This document shows positions 7,482-13,767 of a stretch of 14,357 nt of DNA, piece by piece. The translations under genes and the position numbers were made by a program. This DNA comes from DATLFA01 sp039934635 (GTDB lineage: Bacteria > Actinomycetota > Acidimicrobiia > Acidimicrobiales > WLNW01), in NCBI GenBank assembly GCA_039934635.1, contig JBDTLT010000136.1:1-14357 (forward strand). Direction: 5' to 3'. The notes under the pieces are model-generated. The model saw nothing but the letters and a program-made list of their open reading frames with translations. It searched no databases and was not told the DNA's origin. Each line of letters starts with the position of its first letter. Positions within the stretch are counted from its first letter, which is position 1.

Positions 7482-8606
7482 CTATGGTGCGACTGAATCA
7501 GCGGTGAGAAAGCCAGACGGGCGATGGATGCCGCGGAACAAGTTCTCGTGCATGCCGTAGCCGACCTCGCCGGTCGCGAGCTCGAAGCGACACAAGGTCT
7601 CGTTCAAGATCGCGAATCGACGCCGCACCTCGGGGTCGCTCAGGTCGTGGACGATGCCCTCGACCTTGAGCGGGCCTTGGTACATGCCGTGACCCCACTT
7701 GCCGTCGACGTTGACGTAGCCCGAACCCGCGGCGAGGTAGAGCGTGCGCAGTGGGGTGTTGGTAACCACGATGGGCTTGCCGTCGGGATCGGTCGTGCGC
7801 ACCGTTGCGGAGCGCATCTCGCGCGTGCCGCTGATGTATTCGATGTCGATCTGGGGGCGTCCGAGCTCTTCGATGGGCCGATCGTGTTCGATGTTCCACA
7901 CACGGGCCGCTTCTTCGACGATGCGATGACCGTTCGCGTCTTCGTCTACTTGAACCTTGAGCATGTGATCGTCGAATTGCATCGGTAGCCAATCGTGGCG
8001 GAATCCGTAGCCGTCTTGGCTTTGCCGTGAGCGAATGCCGGGTGCCTCGGGTTCGCCAACCGGGCGCACGCCCCACGAGCGGTCACGCGCTCCCTTCCAC
8101 TTGTCGGGAGTGACGTCGAACGTGCGACCGGCGACGGTCAGCTGACCTTGCCATGCACCGACTTGCGCGTAGCGGGTCACGTCTTGGATCACGCGGCCGT
8201 ACTGACGCACGAAGGTCCGCGGCTCTTCGAGCGCGGCAACGGTGCCGGTGAAGACGAGATCGGCTTCGATGCCCCATTCGTTGTTGTCACAGCGAATCCG
8301 CAGCTTCTTCAATCCCTCGATGACCTCGACCGACAGGGGACCGACGCTGGTGTCGAGCCGATCGTGGCCGAGCTCGCGCGACGAGCGCACGGTGTACTGC
8401 TCGGTGCCGATCGAGACGGTGATAAAGGCGTCGGTCACGCCGAGGTTGGGATATTGGCCCAACCCGGTGATGACGAATAACTCGTCACTGCTCGCATGCA
8501 TGTTGAAGTAGTAGCGGTCGTAGAAGTTGCGGTCGGATGTGACGACATGGTCGAACGTGTCGGAAGTCTGGTGCGCAAGGAATTCGTCGAGTCTGCTGAT
8601 CGGCAT
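7482..8606 (-). CDS. Conserved hypothetical protein, possible CrtC/AttH-like lipocalin fold
   Basis: I do not recognise an enzyme with certainty. The 374-residue protein is soluble, without signal peptide or membrane helix, rich in beta-strand, Trp, Arg and Asp. It contains KWKGARDRSWGVRPVG (about residues 169-184), a motif style seen in two-domain calycin-like proteins such as hydroxyneurosporene synthase CrtC and AttH, where an R-D-x-S-W-G turn lies at the domain start. Other features are DRYYFNMHASSDELFVITG near the N-terminus and GYGMHENLFRGIHRPSG at the end. Family resemblance is inferred from memory of these motifs. The gene begins 6 nt after the ABM monooxygenase stop, with GGGGTGA overlapping that stop, so it is co-translated in the P450 operon. 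A role in hydrating, binding or carrying a hydrophobic intermediate would fit. Confidence 0.75.
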   Translation of the reverse strand: MPISRLDEFLAHQTSDTFDHVVTSDRNFYDRYYFNMHASSDELFVITGLGQYPNLGVTDAFITVSIGTEQYTVRSSRELGHDRLDTSVGPLSVEVIEGLKKLRIRCDNNEWGIEADLVFTGTVAALEEPRTFVRQYGRVIQDVTRYAQVGAWQGQLTVAGRTFDVTPDKWKGARDRSWGVRPVGEPEAPGIRSRQSQDGYGFRHDWLPMQFDDHMLKVQVDEDANGHRIVEEAARVWNIEHDRPIEELGRPQIDIEYISGTREMRSATVRTTDPDGKPIVVTNTPLRTLYLAAGSGYVNVDGKWGHGMYQGPLKVEGIVHDLSDPEVRRRFAILNETLCRFELATGEVGYGMHENLFRGIHRPSGFLTADSVAP

Positions 8607-8612
8607 CTTCGG

Positions 8613-8915
8613 TCACCCCATCAGTATCTTGTCGGCCACGCCGTAACGATGGACCGAAGCGTCGAGGATGCCGAGCGTCGGGATCTTCTCGAGGAAGTCG
8701 ACCATGTACGGCATCTGGAAATGATTGTCGAGCGCGGCCTCTGACTGCCACTCTTCGAAGATGAACAACGTCGACGGGTCGTCGAGGTCGGCATAGTAGC
8801 GATAGGCCACGTTGCCCGACTCGGTTGCGGTTTGCTCGACGACGGGTTTGATGATGTCGAGCGCGTGCTGCAGCTTTGCCGGGTCGATCTTCATGCGACC
8901 CGCGATAACGATCAC
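8613..8915 (-). CDS. Small antibiotic-biosynthesis-monooxygenase (ABM) domain protein
   Basis: The 100-residue protein has the dimeric ferredoxin-like alpha+beta barrel pattern of ABM/YgiN proteins: strand IVIAGRMKID, helix AKLQHALDIIKPVVEQT, strand AYRYYADLDDPSTLFIFEEW, then the helix SEAALDNHFQMPYMVDFLEKI. Relatives are cofactor-free quinol or polyketide monooxygenases, but many act in other ways. The start is GTG at 8915, with a weak AAGAG 6 nt or so upstream. It lies 24 nt after the P450 stop and 6 nt before the next start, in the same operon. It could oxygenate the P450 product or protect against a reactive quinone-like intermediate; the sequence does not decide. Confidence 0.85.
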   Translation of the reverse strand: MIVIAGRMKIDPAKLQHALDIIKPVVEQTATESGNVAYRYYADLDDPSTLFIFEEWQSEAALDNHFQMPYMVDFLEKIPTLGILDASVHRYGVADKILMG

Positions 8916-8939
8916 TGTTGGCTCTTTTCTGTCGATTGG

Positions 8940-10127
8940 TCAGCGACCAGTGAAGGTCACGGGCAGGGTGTCGGGTCCGCGCAACACCGAACCGACGAAT
9001 CGAGTTGGCGCATCGGGCGCGAGCTGTAGGTCATCGAGTCGCTCGAGTACAACGTCGAGCGCGGTGGCCAGCTCCGCGCGCGCGAGGTGCGCGCCAACAC
9101 AAAAGTGCATGCCGAAGCCGAAGGTCATCGTGCCCTTGTTCTCGCGATCGATGTCGAATCGATCAGGGTCGGTGAACACGGCAGGGTCACGGTTGGCCGC
9201 GGCGATGCCGAACAGCACCGGACTGCCGGCAGGTATGAGCGAGCCGAACTGATCGGTGTCGACAGGAGCGAAGCGCGGCATCACCGACACCGGCGGCTGC
9301 CAGCGCAACGCCTCTTCGATCGCCAATCGCCGGCTGCTGGGGTCGCGGCGCACTCGCTCCATCGCCTCAGGATGAGTCATCAGCGCGTAGAGCAGACTGC
9401 CGAGACCGAGGTAGGTGGTGTCGGCGCCGGCGGGGAACAGCACTCGGATGAACGAGAAGATCTCTTCGTCGCTGAGTCGTTCACCGTCGACCACAGCCGT
9501 TGCCAATGTCGAGATGAGATCGTCACCGGGGTTGTCGCGCCGGCTCGCAACGATCGGCGTGAGGTACTCGGTGAACTCACGGGAAGCCGCGAGCGCGTTG
9601 TCCGGATCCCACGGATACGTGAGCAGCGCGAGTGCCCAGCGCTGGATGTCACCTTCGTTGCGCGGAGGAATACCCAACAGTCGTGTGATCACCGTGAACG
9701 GGTACTGCTTGGTGAACTCGGTGACGAGGTCCGCGTGGCCACGATCGACGAACTGGTCGATGAGATGATGCGCCGCGGGTGCGAGGATCGGGTCGACGTA
9801 GTCGGGCATCAGCCGCGCCCGAAACGCGGGAAAGACGAGTGCGCGATTGCGCGTGTGCTCGCGACCGGTCATGCACTGCAGCGTGCGGCCCATCACTGGC
9901 TCGCTGTGGAGTCGATACGCGGCCTCGGCCGGCAAGGTGGCTTCGTCGAGGAACGCCCGCTCGACGTCTCGGTAGTTCGTCAAGAGGTATGCGGTACCGC
10001 CGTGGAACGGCACGTACGCGACAGGGTGATCTCGACGCAGCCGGGCCAACTCTTGGTGGAAGTCGGGCACGTCGAGGGCGAAATCGTGATCGCTGCACAG
10101 TTGCGCACGCGTTGTCGCAGTATCCAT
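8940..10127 (-). CDS. Cytochrome P450
   Basis: A soluble bacterial class I P450 of 395 residues that would insert oxygen into an organic substrate using electrons from a ferredoxin; no ferredoxin or reductase gene is in the window. Key elements are present: the I-helix FPAGADTT (residues 231-238) with the oxygen-activating acid/Thr pair, the K-helix ExxR as EALR (272-275), the meander FTDPDRFDIDR, and the haem loop FGFGMHFCVGAHLARAE (337-353) with the haem-ligand Cys343. ATG at 10127 follows a G-rich GGGGG about 7 nt upstream. It is the first gene of a five-gene minus-strand operon. Sequence style resembles P450s from steroid, terpenoid or fatty-acid metabolism in actinobacteria, but the substrate is not predictable by eye. 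Confidence 0.96.
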   Translation of the reverse strand: MDTATTRAQLCSDHDFALDVPDFHQELARLRRDHPVAYVPFHGGTAYLLTNYRDVERAFLDEATLPAEAAYRLHSEPVMGRTLQCMTGREHTRNRALVFPAFRARLMPDYVDPILAPAAHHLIDQFVDRGHADLVTEFTKQYPFTVITRLLGIPPRNEGDIQRWALALLTYPWDPDNALAASREFTEYLTPIVASRRDNPGDDLISTLATAVVDGERLSDEEIFSFIRVLFPAGADTTYLGLGSLLYALMTHPEAMERVRRDPSSRRLAIEEALRWQPPVSVMPRFAPVDTDQFGSLIPAGSPVLFGIAAANRDPAVFTDPDRFDIDRENKGTMTFGFGMHFCVGAHLARAELATALDVVLERLDDLQLAPDAPTRFVGSVLRGPDTLPVTFTGR

Positions 10128-10295
10128 GATCGTGCCCCCATTGTGTTGCTCGTCGACCCCGTGAGCGGCACGAGCATACTTCAGGCCCCGCGGGCCATTC
10201 CTCTCACCTGATTCTCACTTTGGTTTCATGCCTGCCTTATATGCCTGAGCGCATGATGCCCTCGAGAACCCACCCACCAATGAAAGGTGCACCGT
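10128..10295. promoter_or_regulatory. Divergent intergenic region, P450 operon versus secreted protein
   Basis: This 168-nt gap separates the divergent P450 operon (left) and the small secreted gene (right), so promoters for both should lie here. On the minus strand TATGCT fits a TAnnnT -10 box about 50 nt before the P450 start, without a clear -35. On the plus strand an AT-rich TTATAT (10237-10242) could be a -10 box for the secreted gene. The imperfect palindrome GGCCCCGCGGGCC lies near 10184-10196. GAAAGGTG (10282-10289) is the ribosome-binding site of the secreted gene, 8 nt from AAGG to ATG 10296, and favours that ATG over GTG 10287. Confidence 0.35.
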
Positions 10296-10616
10296 ATGAG
10301 GAAGGTCGTAACGACCGGCATCACCGCGTTGAGCATCGCCAGCGCATCGTTCGCGCTAACGGTGCTGAATCCGTTCAGCGCTTCCGCACAAACCGATACT
10401 CCTTCGACCACAGCGCCGGCGCAGACAGCGCCGACCACGCCGAGCACACCGGCAACCCCCGCGCCGGCGACGCCCGCTCCACGGGACCACCAGGGCAACT
10501 GCCCGAACATGGGCGATGACCCAGGCACGCAGACCACGCCGGGCGCGTCGGGCCCATCAGGCACCTCGTCGAGCGCCACAAACGCCGCGTTCCGCGTGCG
10601 GGCCGCGAGGTACTGA
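10296..10616 (+). CDS. Small secreted Pro/Thr/Ala-rich protein of unknown function
   Basis: The 106-residue product begins with a Sec signal peptide: MRKVV, a hydrophobic stretch TGITALSIASASFALTVL, and the cleavage motif SASA-Q after residue 31. The mature part is a low-complexity Thr/Pro/Ala segment (about 33-62, with TPATPAPATPAP) followed by DHQGNCPNMGDDPG with a single Cys, then a Ser/Gly-rich tail ending in FRVRAARY. It has no recognisable enzyme domain and no C-terminal membrane anchor or sorting signal. The start at 10296 is chosen for the GAAAGG ribosome-binding site and the signal peptide. The Pro/Thr region is the kind that is O-mannosylated in actinobacteria, which is inference. 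A strong hairpin follows the stop by 10 nt. Confidence 0.75.
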   Translation: MRKVVTTGITALSIASASFALTVLNPFSASAQTDTPSTTAPAQTAPTTPSTPATPAPATPAPRDHQGNCPNMGDDPGTQTTPGASGPSGTSSSATNAAFRVRAARY

Positions 10617-10626
10617 GTAGATCCCC

Positions 10627-10671
10627 GCATGGTGGCGTCGGACCGCCCCCCCACGGTTCGCGCCACCATGC
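10627..10671 (+). terminator. Strong hairpin after the secreted protein gene
   Basis: GCATGGTGGCG (10627-10637) pairs perfectly with CGCCACCATGC (10661-10671). After one bulged T the stem continues inward for 7 more pairs, CGGACCG (10639-10645) with CGGTTCG (10654-10660) including one G-U, closing a C-rich 8-nt loop. It starts 10 nt after the stop codon and ends about 30 nt before the next gene. There is no T-tract, which is common for high-GC actinobacteria, so it may terminate, attenuate, or stabilise the 3' end. Confidence 0.6.
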
Positions 10672-10702
10672 CAAGGCTTGCTCCGCCACCGATCGCATCA
10701 CG

Positions 10703-11758
10703 ATGAAATCGAATCGACTCCTGCTCGCGATCGCAGCGGCTGTTCTCTTCGCAGCTGGATGTGGCGCAAGCAACGTGCCTGTTCAATCATCGGACGCACT
10801 TGTCGATATCGGTGCGGGTCTGAACGGTCCTGCCGGGTTGCGGGCGACGGTCTACACGAAAGGCCTGGCGTCGGTATCCGCGTTGGCGTTCGACTCGCGC
10901 AACCGTTTGTGGATCACGACCGCTGACTTCGAAGACGAAGATCGCGATGCGTTGTACGTCGCGACCGAAGCCGGTGCGACACCGACAAAGGTCGTTGGCG
11001 CGCTGCACACACCGATGGGCCTGCTCTGGTATCGAGACTCGCTGTATGTCGCGTCGGCAAGCGGCGTCGACGTCTACACCGGCTTCGATGGCACGCAGTT
11101 CACGACGCACGAACGCATCATCGAGTTGCCGCCCAATGTCGGAAAGCCGGGCAATATCGTGCTCGCTCCCGACGGGCGCATGCTCATGGGTGTCTCGGCG
11201 CCGTGCGACAGCTGTGTCCCCGCGTCCGAGTATTCCGCGGCGATCCTGTCGTTCAAGCCCGACGGAAGCGACATCGCAGTGTTTGCGAGCGGCATTCGTG
11301 CGCCGGTCGGTCTCATGTACTACCCGCAGACGAATGACCTGTTCGTGACCATTAACCAGCGCGATGATCTCGATCCGCAGACACCGGGCGACTGGCTCTC
11401 GGTCGTGCGCCAAGATGACGCGTGGGGTTTCCCTGCGTGTTACGGGCAAGGTGGCACCGCCTGCACGGGCGTGCCCCAGCCCATCGCGGTGCTCGACGCA
11501 CACGCGGCGGTGAGCGGTGTGGCGATCGTGACGGGGCAGCTGGGTTCGACGATCGGTACTTCGGCTGTCGTCGCCGAATGGGCCAACGGAAAGGTGCTGC
11601 GAGTCGCGCTGTCGCGTGACGGCGCCAGCTACACGGGCACCGTGCATCCGTTTCTCACCGGCATGAAAAATCCGGTGCCGGCGATCATCAGTGCACGCGG
11701 CGAAGTGCTCGTCGGCGACTGGTCGACGGGCACCGTCTACCGCATTGCCAAAGCGTGA
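10703..11758 (+). CDS. Lipoprotein with sorbosone-dehydrogenase-like beta-propeller
   Basis: The 351-residue product has a lipoprotein signal peptide (MKSNR, hydrophobic LLLAIAAAVLF, lipobox FAAGC with Cys20), so it should be anchored on the outside of the membrane. The rest reads as a six-bladed propeller of the glucose/sorbosone dehydrogenase (NHL-like) class, with repeated hydrophobic strand plus turn units: ALAFDSRNRLWITT, TPMGLLWYRDSLYVAS, NIVLAPDGRMLMGV, APVGLMYYPQTNDLFVT, WGFPACYGQGG and a final EVLVGDWSTGTVYRI. The WGFPxCYG region is common in this family. Whether it binds PQQ and oxidises a sugar or is a binding protein is not decided. No strong Shine-Dalgarno sequence precedes ATG 10703. 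The 3' end converges with the PPOX gene, leaving only 3 nt. Confidence 0.85.
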   Translation: MKSNRLLLAIAAAVLFAAGCGASNVPVQSSDALVDIGAGLNGPAGLRATVYTKGLASVSALAFDSRNRLWITTADFEDEDRDALYVATEAGATPTKVVGALHTPMGLLWYRDSLYVASASGVDVYTGFDGTQFTTHERIIELPPNVGKPGNIVLAPDGRMLMGVSAPCDSCVPASEYSAAILSFKPDGSDIAVFASGIRAPVGLMYYPQTNDLFVTINQRDDLDPQTPGDWLSVVRQDDAWGFPACYGQGGTACTGVPQPIAVLDAHAAVSGVAIVTGQLGSTIGTSAVVAEWANGKVLRVALSRDGASYTGTVHPFLTGMKNPVPAIISARGEVLVGDWSTGTVYRIAKA

Positions 11759-11761
11759 GAA

Positions 11762-12400
11762 TCAAACAGACTTGTACAAGCCATTTGCGTAGCGCGGGCC
11801 GTAGTACTGCTCGAGATCGGCCAGGGTTTCGTTGGGCCGCTCGAGCCGGTGCGAGATCTCGGCGCGTGTCGGCAAGGCCGAAGGATGCCACGACGCCGGC
11901 TGCCAGAGATCTGAGCGCATGAACGCTTTGGAGCAGTGGTAGAAGATCTGCTCGATCTGCACGACCACTGCGAGAACAGGGCGATGGCCCTTCACCGTGA
12001 GCTGGTCGAAGAAGGGTGCGTCGCGTACGAGCGTGGCCTTGCCGTTGATGCGCAACGTGTCGGTGCGACCGGGCACGAGGTAGATCAGACCGATGTGTGG
12101 GTTCGACAAGATGTTGCGGAACCCGTCAGCGCGTCGATTGCCGGGGCGTTCGGGAATCGCAATCGTGGTGTCGTCGACCACGAATGTGAACCCCGGCGGG
12201 TCACCCTTGGGCGATACGTCGCACGTGCCGTCGGCATCCGACGTTGCGACGAGACAGAACGGCGAATGTGCGAGCCACTGCCGGTCATAGTCATCGAGCG
12301 ATGGACGGTCCTTGGAGGCGACGCCCGGCCCCGGATGGCCGAGTAGTTCGCGCAACTCGCGCTCGGTAGTGACCTCGCGGCATCCTTCCAGACCAACCAA
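11762..12400 (-). CDS. PPOX-type FMN-dependent flavoprotein (pyridoxamine 5'-phosphate oxidase family)
   Basis: The 212-residue protein has the split-barrel FMN/F420-binding fold of the pyridoxamine phosphate oxidase superfamily. It most resembles, from memory, the MSMEG_1061-type group. Visible pattern: CLVATSDADGTCDVSPKGDPPG, IAIPERPGNRRADGFRNIL, then NPHIGLIYLVPGRTDTLRINGKA, the core of the flavin site, and a C-terminal EQIFYHCSKAFMRSDLW. The start is TTG 12400: an excellent AGGAGGT lies 5 nt upstream and no better start is in frame. It follows the ice-binding-like gene on the same strand by 63 nt and could be co-transcribed, though functions seem unrelated. The substrate is unknown; members often reduce small organics or handle haem-like or F420 ligands. 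Confidence 0.9.
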   Translation of the reverse strand: MVGLEGCREVTTERELRELLGHPGPGVASKDRPSLDDYDRQWLAHSPFCLVATSDADGTCDVSPKGDPPGFTFVVDDTTIAIPERPGNRRADGFRNILSNPHIGLIYLVPGRTDTLRINGKATLVRDAPFFDQLTVKGHRPVLAVVVQIEQIFYHCSKAFMRSDLWQPASWHPSALPTRAEISHRLERPNETLADLEQYYGPRYANGLYKSV

Positions 12401-12405
12401 TGTCG

Positions 12406-12412
12406 ACCTCCT
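12406..12412 (-). promoter_or_regulatory. Ribosome-binding site of the PPOX gene
   Basis: On the minus strand this reads AGGAGGT, a full anti-16S match, 5 nt before the TTG at 12400. It fixes the non-ATG start of the flavoprotein gene. Confidence 0.8.
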
Positions 12413-12463
12413 GAACTCGGCGATGCCGCAACATCGTGGCTCAGTTCGTACGACTCGGCCCGT

Positions 12464-13504
12464 CTATTTGTGGAGAGCTGTCGGGCGCGGCGGACCGAAT
12501 ATCCGCTGCTTGCGCGTCTTGTCGAGCGACAGCGCAGCAGTGCCTAGTGTCAGACACACGAGGGCGAGTACGAGCGGGAGAACGACGCGGGGGCCGGTGA
12601 AGGCGAGGTTCGTTGGTGGCACACCCGATTGTCCCGTGGGCGTTCCCGGTTGCCCGGACGTGGGGGAGCCCGGCTGGTCCGTGGAAGTCCCGGGCTGTCC
12701 CGGCTGCGCAGTGGTTCCGTCCGATGGAGCCGTGGTCACGGGTGGTGTTTGGCGCCCGGCATCGATGGGAAGCGCGCATGTCGGCACGGTGAATGTGTTG
12801 GTATCCAAAGTCACCGCAGCGTTGCGGGCGAGCGCCCGACCGTGCACGACGGCAGAGGTCGTCACCGTGACCGACGACAGCGCCAAAATGTTGCCGGCGA
12901 AAACCGAACTGGTCCCGAGTGTGGCCGAGCTGCCGACCTGCCAGAAGACGTTGCATTCTTGGGCACCGTTGATCAGCGAGATCGAGCTGCCCGACCCGGT
13001 TGTCAGCGACGAGTCGGTCTGGAAGATGAAGACCGAATTCGCGTTGCCGCCACCGTCGAGAACGAGCGGTCCTGTGAGGCTCAGCGCCGACTTGCCCGGC
13101 CCGGCGTAGACGCCTCCGACGAGCACGAGATTGGCGAGATCGGCAGTCGTGGTGGCGTTGATCGGCCGACCCGCCGCGTTGACATAGGCGGCGGTGAGGT
13201 CAGCCTGCGCTTGTTGCGCCGCAGGAGTGGTCGTTTCCGTCGTACCGGGCGCGTTGACCAATCCCGGTGGAAATCCGGTGATCGACGTACCGGGCGAGAG
13301 CCCGAGGCTGGCGTTCAGGACGGTGGCTCCGGTGTTGGTCACCGTCGATCCACCGAGCACCGAGTAGTTGACCGCCGTACCGAGCGGCACCGTGGCTACA
13401 TCGGCGGCGTACGCAGTGCTTCCGAAGGAGAGCACCGCCCCTGCCATCGTCACTGCGAGCAGGACTGCAAACAGTCGGTGCATCAAGGACGCGGGTTTCT
13501 TCAT
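12464..13504 (-). CDS. DUF3494 ice-binding-like surface protein with LAFTG sorting signal
   Basis: The 346-residue protein is exported and probably wall-anchored. A Sec signal peptide spans residues 1-33 (MKKPASLMHRLF, hydrophobic core, AYA-A). Residues about 38-243 form a DUF3494 ice-binding-like beta-solenoid domain: SVLGGSTVTNTGATVLNASLGLSPGT (in parts), GFPPGLVNAPG, QAQADLTAAY, PLVLDGGGNANSVFIFQ, INGAQECNVFWQVGSSATLGT, HGRALARNAAVTLDTNT, with two Cys. A Pro/Gly/Thr linker follows (250-297), then LAFTG (300-304, bases 12593-12607), a hydrophobic helix (about 306-327) and a basic tail KTRKQR: the layout of a sortase substrate, with a motif like LAxTG of class E sortases. I chose ATG 13504 for its signal peptide; ATG 13528 is in frame. 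Family members bind ice or act in adhesion; ice activity here is untested. Confidence 0.9.
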   Translation of the reverse strand: MKKPASLMHRLFAVLLAVTMAGAVLSFGSTAYAADVATVPLGTAVNYSVLGGSTVTNTGATVLNASLGLSPGTSITGFPPGLVNAPGTTETTTPAAQQAQADLTAAYVNAAGRPINATTTADLANLVLVGGVYAGPGKSALSLTGPLVLDGGGNANSVFIFQTDSSLTTGSGSSISLINGAQECNVFWQVGSSATLGTSSVFAGNILALSSVTVTTSAVVHGRALARNAAVTLDTNTFTVPTCALPIDAGRQTPPVTTAPSDGTTAQPGQPGTSTDQPGSPTSGQPGTPTGQSGVPPTNLAFTGPRVVLPLVLALVCLTLGTAALSLDKTRKQRIFGPPRPTALHK

Positions 13505-13510
13505 CAGATC

Positions 13511-13578
13511 TCGTTTCGTATGGGGCATCGCTCCCAGCAGCACCGCCGCCGTAGAGGGTTGCCCCCGATACGAAACGA
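13511..13578 (-). promoter_or_regulatory. Large hairpin next to the ice-binding-like start codon
   Basis: TCGTTTCGTAT (13511-13521) pairs perfectly with ATACGAAACGA (13568-13578). After a 2-nt bulge (13566-13567) the stem continues with GGGGCA (13522-13527) and TGCCCC (13560-13565), giving 17 pairs around a 32-nt apical part that can fold further (GCGGC/GCTGC). In the mRNA the stem ends 6 nt before ATG 13504 and covers the only purine-rich site (ACGAG), while ATG 13528 lies at the stem edge. It could control translation. It matches no riboswitch class I know. Confidence 0.6.
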
Positions 13579-13717
13579 TCTTCTGAACCGGGTTGTAGGG
13601 GAGCGCCTGCCTACTCGTCAGGACACGTCCGGCAACCCCGGCAATAGGGTGCGATGTCGGCACCCGTTGGTGTCTTATCGACAACCGAAGTGGGATCTTG
13701 AGTCTGCCAGGGTAGGT

Positions 13718-13735
13718 GGTGGGGGCTCACCCACC
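13718..13735 (-). terminator. Short GC hairpin after the basic protein gene
   Basis: GGTGGG (13718-13723) pairs with CCCACC (13730-13735) around a 6-nt loop. Read on the minus strand it lies 33 nt after the stop of the basic protein gene and may end that transcript before the ice-binding-like promoter. There is no T-run. Confidence 0.4.
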
Positions 13736-13767
13736 CGACTACGCGCAATGTCACCGTTGCGACGGCG

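Larger units (their letters stand above)
13505..13767 (-). promoter_or_regulatory. Upstream/leader region of the ice-binding-like gene
   Basis: This 263-nt stretch between the basic protein gene and the ice-binding-like gene holds no convincing gene, although the ice-binding frame stays open to an ATG at 13684 with non-signal-like residues. Reading the minus strand it contains, in order, the hairpin at 13718-13735, a 6-bp hairpin GGGTGC/GCACCC (13647-13665 arms), a short CCGG...CCGG palindrome (13629-13641), and the large hairpin at 13511-13578 next to the start codon. The promoter should be here, but I could not pick a convincing -35/-10 pair. Confidence 0.5.

Noticed and set aside
9087..10211. 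A 374-codon plus-strand open frame opposite the P450 gene
   Set aside because: The minus strand encodes a complete P450 with all signature motifs; the plus-strand product has no recognisable motif and no ribosome-binding site.
10226..10786. A 186-codon minus-strand open frame opposite the small secreted protein
   Set aside because: The plus-strand gene has a ribosome-binding site and a clean signal peptide. The minus-strand frame would cross the strong hairpin and the start of the lipoprotein gene and shows no domain.
12401..12463. A terminator between the ice-binding-like and PPOX genes
   Set aside because: Only a weak 5-bp hairpin (CGATG/CATCG) is visible, without a T-run, so I do not claim transcription stops there.
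13511..13578. A c-di-GMP-I (GEMM) riboswitch in the ice-binding-like leader
   Set aside because: GGGGGCAACCC and GGGAGCG loosely recall GEMM-I elements, but the conserved GCAAACC, the tetraloop/receptor pair and the 3' half are not present.
13505..13684. An N-terminal extension of the ice-binding-like protein starting at ATG 13684
   Set aside because: The extra 60 residues would bury the signal peptide inside the protein and are encoded by hairpin-rich leader DNA; ATG 13504 (or 13528) gives a proper exported protein.
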